Below, piece after piece: positions 58,041-64,000 of a stretch of 64,000 nt of DNA. The DNA lies in assembly GCA_029263315.1 (NCBI GenBank), contig JAJCXR010000046.1:1-64000 (forward strand). Direction: 5' to 3'. Source of the DNA: Acidobacteriota bacterium. Lineage in GTDB: Bacteria > Acidobacteriota > Thermoanaerobaculia > Multivoradales > J023. The position numbers and the translations under genes are program-made. Numbering within the stretch: the first letter of the stretch is position 1; each line of letters starts with the position of its first letter. Under the pieces are notes generated by a model. It made no database searches. It saw only the letters and a list, made by a program, of their open reading frames with translations, and was not told the origin of the DNA.

Positions 58041-58843
58041 CAGCGGGCCTCGAGGGCAACCAGGTAGTTGACCGCCCGTCGGCGCAGCGCGGGGAGGCGC
58101 CGGCCCAGGTGGCGCAAGTGGAGATCCCAGCGGGCACGCCGTGCCTCGGCGATGAAGAAGCGGTGGGGAAAAAACAGGCTGCCCCGGGCATCGCGCAGCT
58201 CGAAGCCGCTGTCGTCGGCCAGGCGGTGGAATTCCCGCGGCGTGTAACGACGGTGACTGACATCCTCGGCCGGGGGCGTCGACGTAGGCTGGCCCTCGGT
58301 TGCCGCGCTGAGCAGGCCTCGCAGCCTGGCCAACCCCCGATGCAGCGGGATGAAGAGATCGTCCGCCCAGGGGTGGCGGTTCCAGATCTGCAACACCGCC
58401 ACACCACCCGGCGTCAGCATGCTGTGTAGATGCTGCAGCAGGGCCCTGGCATCGTCGAAGTACTCGACGAAACCTAGGCCGATGAGGCCGTCGTAGGGGC
58501 CCGGAAGGTCCCCGGCCAGGGCGTCCCGGACTTCGAATCGGCAGGACGACTCGAGCCCCGCTTCGGCGGCGTTGCGACAGGCCTGCTCGATCATGCCGGC
58601 GCTGAAGTCGATGCCGTGCAGATGGTAGCCGGCCCGGGCCAGGACCAGGCTGGCGTGGCCACAACCGCAGCCCAGATCGAGGATGCGGCCGCCCGGTCGG
58701 ATGTGTCGACGGCACAGCTCGACGCCGTCATCGCGGCGCCACTGGATGCCCAGGGCGGGATAGTCATGGCGGTGATAGAGGTTTTCCCAGGCCCTCTTCT
58801 CGCGCTCGAATTTGGCCAGGATCGAGGCACTTTCGCATTGCAT
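58040..58843 (-). CDS. SAM-dependent class I methyltransferase
   Basis: ATG 58843 (MQCESASILAKFEREKRAWENLYHRHDYPALG); GGRILDLGCGCGHASLVLARAGYHLHGIDFSAGMIEQA motif I; LTPGGVAVLQIW. Confidence 0.9.
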   Translation of the reverse strand: MQCESASILAKFEREKRAWENLYHRHDYPALGIQWRRDDGVELCRRHIRPGGRILDLGCGCGHASLVLARAGYHLHGIDFSAGMIEQACRNAAEAGLESSCRFEVRDALAGDLPGPYDGLIGLGFVEYFDDARALLQHLHSMLTPGGVAVLQIWNRHPWADDLFIPLHRGLARLRGLLSAATEGQPTSTPPAEDVSHRRYTPREFHRLADDSGFELRDARGSLFFPHRFFIAEARRARWDLHLRHLGRRLPALRRRAVNYLVALEAR

Positions 58844-61349
58844 AGGAATCTCCTTCTCGGTGGTGGTTGGCCGCCTTGTGGTGGTTAGCCGCCCCGCGGT
58901 GGAGCAACTCGGCGATGGCTCGGCGACGGGTTTCATAGAGCCGAGGATCGGTGACGAAGTCGTCGACCTCGGTGATCAGGTCGGAGAGATCGAGCAGGCG
59001 CTGGGCCTGGCGGGCAGCCTGAGCCGACAGCCGGCCGCGCTGTAGCTCGCTGGCCAGGCGGCTCAGCAACTCATGGTCTTGGGAACCCAATTGCAGGGTT
59101 TCCAGGCGCAGCGAGCTGTAGGGTTCGAGCTCTGGGCCCGGGTAGAGCAGGTTGCCGTTGCCGGAGCCCCTGAGGACGCCGTCCAAAGTTTGCTGGGCCC
59201 GCCAGGGGCTGGCGGGCCAGTGGGGACGCTGGTCCATGTTGCGGTGCCAGTGGCAGGTTTCCCAGTAGAGCAAGGCTCCAAAGTCATAGTGGAAGGTCAG
59301 CCAGAAGAGGATGCGCTGGTGGAGGGGGGCGGCTTCGAGCCGTAGGCTGGGAAACGGCGGGGCGTCGTCGGTGAGGTACCACCATAGGCTGGCCCCGCGA
59401 CGCCGCAGCTCCCGGATCCGGTCCGGGTGGCGTGCCACCCAAGCGACGTGTGGACACCAAACATCCACGTAGGGGGCCAGCGCCACCGTCGGGTCGTCCC
59501 GGAAGAAGGTCAAGACGACTTCGAGACGTGGGGCGCGGCGACGGCAGGCGGCGAGGAAAGGTTCGATGCGCCCATAGAGCTCGGCGCCGGGCTCGTCGTA
59601 GGTATAAAGAAAGACCCGCGCCTCGCCCCGTTGGCTTTCGACCTGAGCCGCCCAGCGGGGTAGCTGGTCGAGCCAGTGCTGCTCCGCCGTGCTGGGGAAG
59701 GTGCCGTCCAGCTCCAGCAGACGATTCGAGGCGCGAGCCGCCCACAGCAACCCGAAGCGCTGTTTCTGGCGCCGCAGGATGGCCGGCGAGCTCGGCCCCC
59801 GGGGGATCTGGGGGGCGTGCCACCAGTTGCAGGAGCCCACCAGGGGGTCGGCGTGCAGGCGGCGTCGGGCAAGGAATTCGATCCAGCGTTCGAGGCTGGC
59901 CCCGTCGAGCTCGCGGCGGCCATAGAAACGCGCGACGGCATGGTCGTCGAGGCCCACCAGGACGGGCAGAGAGGGGCGTTGTGGCAGCTCCGGGTCGAGA
60001 ATGCGCAGCCGCATCTCGAAGGTCGTGAGCACCGCGCCTGCGATGCGCAGGCTCACCAGGCCCAACATCAGGCCGGGCCGGGAGTGGGCCGGCACCTCGA
60101 TACGGATCCAGAAGACCCGAGATGTGTCCGCGGCGAGTCCCAAGGGCGTGCGGGGACACAGGGCGTCGGGCCAGGGGTCGGTGCGACCCGGGACCTCTCC
60201 GGAGGTTGGCGAGGAGCCCTCGGAGGTGGCCTGAATCTCGATCGCACGGGCGGTGAACCAGGCGATATGGGCGGCGACGCCGGAGTCGTCGCGGTCCTCG
60301 CACCTTGCCACCACCAAATCGACCTCGGTCAGCTCTTCGAGGCTGTGCAAGACGATCTGGGCGGCGGCCATGCCGCCCTTCGGCGCCCAGAGATCGAGGC
60401 GGGTTGGGTCGTCGGCCGGCCCCAGCCGGGGAAGGGACGAGCGGGGCTGCTTGATGAATTCGGGCATAGCCACGGCGACGGCGGCCATCTCGGCGGCGGG
60501 ACCCCGTGGGGGAGCGGCCCGGCGCAGCTCCAGCCAGGCCTCCAGTCGGCGGACAGTGACCTCGGCTCGATGTCGTACCAGCGTCGGGTCCGGGGCCTCC
60601 GGATGCAGGTTGGATAGGGCCCGGTGCGCCGCAACCAAGGACTTCCGGTGCTGCTCTAAACGAATCGTGAGTAGCTCCTCGACCCTCTTGGGCAGGGCCG
60701 ACAAGCCGCGGCGCAGGTCTCGCAGCCGGCGCAGCAGTCGGCACATGGTCTCGGCCAGGTGCCCCATCGGGGTAACGAAGCACAGGTGGTCAATCGTCAG
60801 CTCGCCCACCGCCGGTGGATTCGGTAGGCCATCGGTCGCCGGCCACAGCACAAACCCCGCCCGCCGCAGGGGGAAGGTCAGCGCGCCATCGCCATCGCCG
60901 CCCCACGAGGCCCGGTGGAGACCCTTCAAGTCGACCTGCCAGGCCCCGCCGGAGTGGGGACAGGGGCCGTAGGAATAGAGCTCGCCGCCGTCGTCCTCCA
61001 CCAGCAGGACGAGCTGGATCGTCGCTTCCGACGCCCGGGACGCCGACTCGGGCGGGGTCACCGAGGAATTCGCTGGGGGCTGAGCCCTGTGACTCCACTC
61101 GATGTCTACCCAGTGGTGCAGTGGTGTGACGGTCAGGGGCGGTCCGAGCAGCAGGACCCGTTCCCCGGGCTGGTTCTCGAAACGGTAACTCAACCGCAGC
61201 CGTCCGGCTGCGGCCGTCAGATGGGCCGGACTCGCTTCGTCCACTCGCCAGCCCGAGGCCGTCCGCCGATCCAAGGCCCGCAGGACGCCGGATGGCGGAA
61301 GGTTGTGGCGTCGTCGGGCGGATGCAGTGTGCACGGTATTCAAATACAT
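58764..61349 (-). CDS. DUF4091-like glycoside-hydrolase-type protein
   Basis: 861 aa; ARVFLYTYDEPGAELYGRIEPFLAACRRRAPRLEVVLTFFRDD, PYVDVWCPHVAWV, ASLWWYLTDDAPP, GNGNLLYPGPE. Pattern of DUF4091 proteins. Confidence 0.7.
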   Translation of the reverse strand: MYLNTVHTASARRRHNLPPSGVLRALDRRTASGWRVDEASPAHLTAAAGRLRLSYRFENQPGERVLLLGPPLTVTPLHHWVDIEWSHRAQPPANSSVTPPESASRASEATIQLVLLVEDDGGELYSYGPCPHSGGAWQVDLKGLHRASWGGDGDGALTFPLRRAGFVLWPATDGLPNPPAVGELTIDHLCFVTPMGHLAETMCRLLRRLRDLRRGLSALPKRVEELLTIRLEQHRKSLVAAHRALSNLHPEAPDPTLVRHRAEVTVRRLEAWLELRRAAPPRGPAAEMAAVAVAMPEFIKQPRSSLPRLGPADDPTRLDLWAPKGGMAAAQIVLHSLEELTEVDLVVARCEDRDDSGVAAHIAWFTARAIEIQATSEGSSPTSGEVPGRTDPWPDALCPRTPLGLAADTSRVFWIRIEVPAHSRPGLMLGLVSLRIAGAVLTTFEMRLRILDPELPQRPSLPVLVGLDDHAVARFYGRRELDGASLERWIEFLARRRLHADPLVGSCNWWHAPQIPRGPSSPAILRRQKQRFGLLWAARASNRLLELDGTFPSTAEQHWLDQLPRWAAQVESQRGEARVFLYTYDEPGAELYGRIEPFLAACRRRAPRLEVVLTFFRDDPTVALAPYVDVWCPHVAWVARHPDRIRELRRRGASLWWYLTDDAPPFPSLRLEAAPLHQRILFWLTFHYDFGALLYWETCHWHRNMDQRPHWPASPWRAQQTLDGVLRGSGNGNLLYPGPELEPYSSLRLETLQLGSQDHELLSRLASELQRGRLSAQAARQAQRLLDLSDLITEVDDFVTDPRLYETRRRAIAELLHRGAANHHKAANHHREGDSYAMRKCLDPGQIRAREEGLGKPLSPP

Positions 61350-61467
61350 GTCTTCGATCCATCGCCCGGATGGGGCAGGGGGTTCTGAGACTCCTGTGTC
61401 ACAGGACGACGGGCTATTTCAGCTCAGGGGGTGAAATGTACGATTAGCGAGCTCCCGTCCTGCTTCT

Positions 61468-61805
61468 GCGCCCCTAAGCGGCCCTTGGCGCCAAGCGCCC
61501 CATGCAAGATCTAGAGATATCTGGAGACAAATAATTGGCTTGTGGCCCCGGAGGGGCCGGTGTTGGTAGCCCGGACCGCCTGACCTGAGCGTCTGCGATC
61601 AGGAGGGCGCTCCGGGCGGGGGGCGCCCTCTGGCAGGCGCCCCTAGGCGGCCCTTGACGCCAAGCGACCCATGCAAGATCCAGAGATATCTGGAGACAAA
61701 GAACTGGCTTGTGGCCCCGGAGGGGCCGGTGTTGGTAGCCCGGACCGCCCGACCTGAGCGTCTGCGATCAGGAGGGCGCTCCGGGCGGGGGCGCTCGCGG
61801 GATCT
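61468..61805. repeat. 169-bp direct tandem repeat, two near-identical copies
   Basis: Copies begin at GCGCCCCTAAGCGG (61468) and GCGCCCCTAGGCGG (61637); share CATGCAAGATC(T/C)AGAGATATCTGGAGACAAA, GGCTTGTGGCCCCGGAGGGGCCGGTGTTGGTAGCCCGGACCGCC and CCTGAGCGTCTGCGATCAGGAGGGCGCTCCGGGCGGGG. Confidence 0.95.
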
Positions 61806-61920
61806 ACGTTAAAGGGTACGGCAGGTATGGGGTCGGAGCGCTCCGGGCGGGGGCGCCCGCGGGATCTACGTTAAAGGGTACGGCAGGTATGGGGTCGGGG
61901 CGCTCCGGGCGGGGGCGCCC
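61776..61920. repeat. 62-bp tandem repeat, about 2.3 copies, nested on the 3' end of the 169-bp repeat
   Basis: GCGCTCCGGGCGGGGGCGC...GGGATCTACGTTAAAGGGTACGGCAGGTATGGGGTCGG begins at 61776, 61838 and 61900. Confidence 0.95.
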
Positions 61921-62110
61921 AAGCGATCATTACAAGAGATCCTGGGCTTTCATTGGAGCCCCCCTGGCGGGTTCCAAGCCCAGGGGGCCAACCTGTGAAT
62001 GGCTTGTTGATTTGTGGAAGAGGGATATCATCGCCTCGATCCGCCGGAACGATGGCCTACCGTAGCTGCGGCCGAACAACAACCTACAAAGAACAGCCCA
62101 TGAGGGATAT

Positions 62111-62557
62111 ATGGACGAAGCCAAGCTGATCGACAAATTGAGTTTGATCGAGGCCCTGCACGCCGGGGCGACCACCGATGGCGAACGCATCGCTGCCGAG
62201 CAGGCTCGCGCCCGGATCCTCGAGCTGTTGAAGCGTTGGGAGCAAGAGGATCCGCCCGTCGAATACAGTTTTCCGATGCCCGATATGTGGTCGAGGAAAG
62301 TTTTTGTCGCCCTTCTCCGACGGTATGGAATCCGCCCTTATCGCTACAAGGGCCAGCGCTACACGACGGTGATGGCCAGGGTGTCGGGGCGATTCGTGAA
62401 CGAAACGCTCTGGCCCGAGTTTCAACAGCTCTCAGACACCCTCAGTAGCTACCTCGCGGGGGTGACCGACCGTGTGGTGCAGCAAGTGATCCACCAGGAC
62501 AGCACGGAGGCGGAGGTGATCGAGAAACCCAAACAGCTGCCCCTTTCGATGGCTTGA
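62111..62557 (+). CDS. Small hypothetical protein upstream of the NACHT gene
   Basis: 148 aa: AGATTDGERIAAEQARARILELLKRW...MWSRKVFVALLRRYGIRPYRYKGQRYTTVMARVSGRFVNETLWPEFQQL; composition and codon use look coding. Family not recognised with certainty. Confidence 0.7.
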   Translation: MDEAKLIDKLSLIEALHAGATTDGERIAAEQARARILELLKRWEQEDPPVEYSFPMPDMWSRKVFVALLRRYGIRPYRYKGQRYTTVMARVSGRFVNETLWPEFQQLSDTLSSYLAGVTDRVVQQVIHQDSTEAEVIEKPKQLPLSMA

Positions 62558-62614
62558 GCTGGTGGCTAGCGGGATATCCTACCGTCACCAATTCTCTGAC
62601 CTTTGGGAGCGCCG

Positions 62615-64000
62615 ATGACCCAGGTATATGACCTCTCACCACCCCGCAACTGGCAAGACTTCGAAGACCTCTGCCTCGACCTCTTCCGCCAGCTGTGGAA
62701 GGCGCCGGGGGCCATGAAGCATGGCCGGGCGGGCCAGCCCCAAGCGGGCGTCGATGTCTTCGGCTTGCCCGCCGGTGGCTCGGACTGGTTCGGAGTACAA
62801 TGCAAGAAGAAGCTGGGCGGCGAGGTCACGGAGGATGAGCTGACGGCGGAAGTGGAGAAGGCGAAGGGCTTCAATCCGAAGCTGACCCGCTTCATCTTGG
62901 CCACCACTGCCCGCTGCGACGGTTCGATCCAGCAGACGGCCCGCCAGTTGACGGACGCTGGGCCGTTCGAGGTTGTGGTGTACGACTGGGATCATTTCTG
63001 CATCGATCTCTCCGGACGCACCGAGCTGCTGCGCAAGCACTTTCCCGACCATTTCGCCGGGGACCCGTCAGATCTGCGCAGCCACTACCTGCGCCATCTC
63101 TTCACCGAGCTCGACGTGGTGCAAGTGTCGAAGGTGAGCCGCGATCCCAAGAAGGATATCCGCCTGTCGTCGGTCTACATCGACCTCGACGTGATGGCTC
63201 AGGTCCATGCGATGCCTTCAGATAATGGCGTGGAGATCCAGCTCAAGGGAGATAACCTGTATCTAAAACACATCATGGAGCGCGCTCGGCGGCAAGGGGC
63301 AGCCGCGGATTCCGGTGACTTTTCGCGACGTTGTACCGCCCTGGAGGCCATCGTGGCATCACCTCGCCGGGTGCTCACCGGCCGCGGCGGCAGCGGTAAG
63401 AGCACCTTCGGACGCTACCTCTGTCTGTGCCTGGCAGGCCAACTGCTCGGCGACGAAACGCTGAACCACCGTCACCTCGACGGCCAATGGGCTGACGAAG
63501 CACCCGAGCTTCGGCCCTGGCCCCATGGCGAATTGGTGCCGTTCTTTGTGGAGCTCCGACGCTTCGTCCGCTCGGCGGAGCATTTTCCCGCCCTCGGCGA
63601 GGCTGGGCAAGCGCGGCATCTGGTCGATTACCTGGCGACCCTCGGGCCCCAGGACGCCGAGATGGGCAAGGTGGTGCGCGGTGCCATGGCCTCGGGGGCT
63701 TTGGTGGTGCTCGACGGTCTCGACGAGACTCCGGCGGCCGAAGAGGTGCGCGAACGCTTGCAGCAGGTGATCGCGGGCTTCGTGCGTACCTACCCCGAGT
63801 GCCGAGTCTTGGTGACCAGCCGTCCCTATGCTTACGAGGTGGGGCAGGAGTGGCGCCTCGACGAGGCGGGCTTCTTGGAGGAGTCCTTGGCGCCTTTCGA
63901 CCATGCCAAGATCGAGCGCTTCGTGACCGACGCCTATGCCGCCTTCGCGGCGCGGAATCGTCTCGACGATGAGGATTTGCAGCCGTTGGTGGCGGATCTT
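62615..64000 (+). CDS. PD-(D/E)xK (Mrr-like) nuclease domain fused to NACHT NTPase; 3' end outside the window
   Basis: Translated by hand from ATG 62615, open through 64000 (462 codons). N-terminal FEDLCLDLFRQLW...QPQAGVDVFG...WFGVQCKKK (D...QxK nuclease core); Walker A VLTGRGGSGKSTFGRYL; Walker B ALVVLDGLDETP; VLVTSRPYAY. Not in the supplied ORF track because no stop lies in the window. Confidence 0.9.
   Translation, partial: MTQVYDLSPPRNWQDFEDLCLDLFRQLWKAPGAMKHGRAGQPQAGVDVFGLPAGGSDWFGVQCKKKLGGEVTEDELTAEVEKAKGFNPKLTRFILATTARCDGSIQQTARQLTDAGPFEVVVYDWDHFCIDLSGRTELLRKHFPDHFAGDPSDLRSHYLRHLFTELDVVQVSKVSRDPKKDIRLSSVYIDLDVMAQVHAMPSDNGVEIQLKGDNLYLKHIMERARRQGAAADSGDFSRRCTALEAIVASPRRVLTGRGGSGKSTFGRYLCLCLAGQLLGDETLNHRHLDGQWADEAPELRPWPHGELVPFFVELRRFVRSAEHFPALGEAGQARHLVDYLATLGPQDAEMGKVVRGAMASGALVVLDGLDETPAAEEVRERLQQVIAGFVRTYPECRVLVTSRPYAYEVGQEWRLDEAGFLEESLAPFDHAKIERFVTDAYAAFAARNRLDDEDLQPLVADL

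Noticed and set aside
61468-61805. Retron msr/msd duplicated ncRNA
   Set aside because: Structured and duplicated, but no reverse transcriptase is adjacent and no msr/msd-like a1/a2 arrangement could be demonstrated.
61468-61920. CRISPR array
   Set aside because: Repeats are 169 bp and 62 bp, contiguous, without unique spacers, and no Cas genes are present.
1-64000. rRNA or tRNA genes
   Set aside because: No rRNA-like block or convincing tRNA cloverleaf was recognised by eye; tRNAscan-SE would be decisive.

Overview
High-GC bacterial window whose gene content looks Acidobacteriota-like (inferred from style only; no marker gene is present). From left to right it contains: (1) a possible IS-derived end and an RHS remnant; (2) a polymorphic-toxin region on the minus strand with an N-terminally incomplete RHS protein ending in a HEFVH metallopeptidase-like tip, an intact ISAzo13-type IS with 17-bp perfect TIRs, a full RHS protein coupled by ATGA to a candidate immunity gene, and a 3422-aa secreted protein (DUF11/PKD/FG-GAP/VWA/SdrD-B) with two thrombospondin-C-terminal-like domains; (3) a TIR protein fused in frame to the C-terminal half of an FGE-sulfatase/C-type-lectin domain; (4) two secreted proteases; (5) two paralogous ECF sigma / membrane anti-sigma / exported CHAT (caspase-like) peptidase modules, the first followed by a subtilase and a BNR-propeller/outer-membrane-barrel fusion, with a hybrid two-component sensor between them; (6) a TlpA-like thioredoxin next to a six-cysteine secreted peptide; (7) a translationally coupled minus-strand glycan operon encoding a DUF4091-like hydrolase, a methyltransferase, a polysaccharide deacetylase, a GT12-like/sulfotransferase/GT25 fusion and a GT31-like protein; (8) a non-coding block of nested tandem repeats (169 bp x2 and 62 bp x2.3) upstream of a small conserved-looking protein and a PD-(D/E)xK-NACHT (NLR-like) ATPase that runs off the window and is missing from the ORF track. 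The most promising candidates for undescribed biology are (7), (8) and (5). All family calls come from motif recognition by eye; no search was run.
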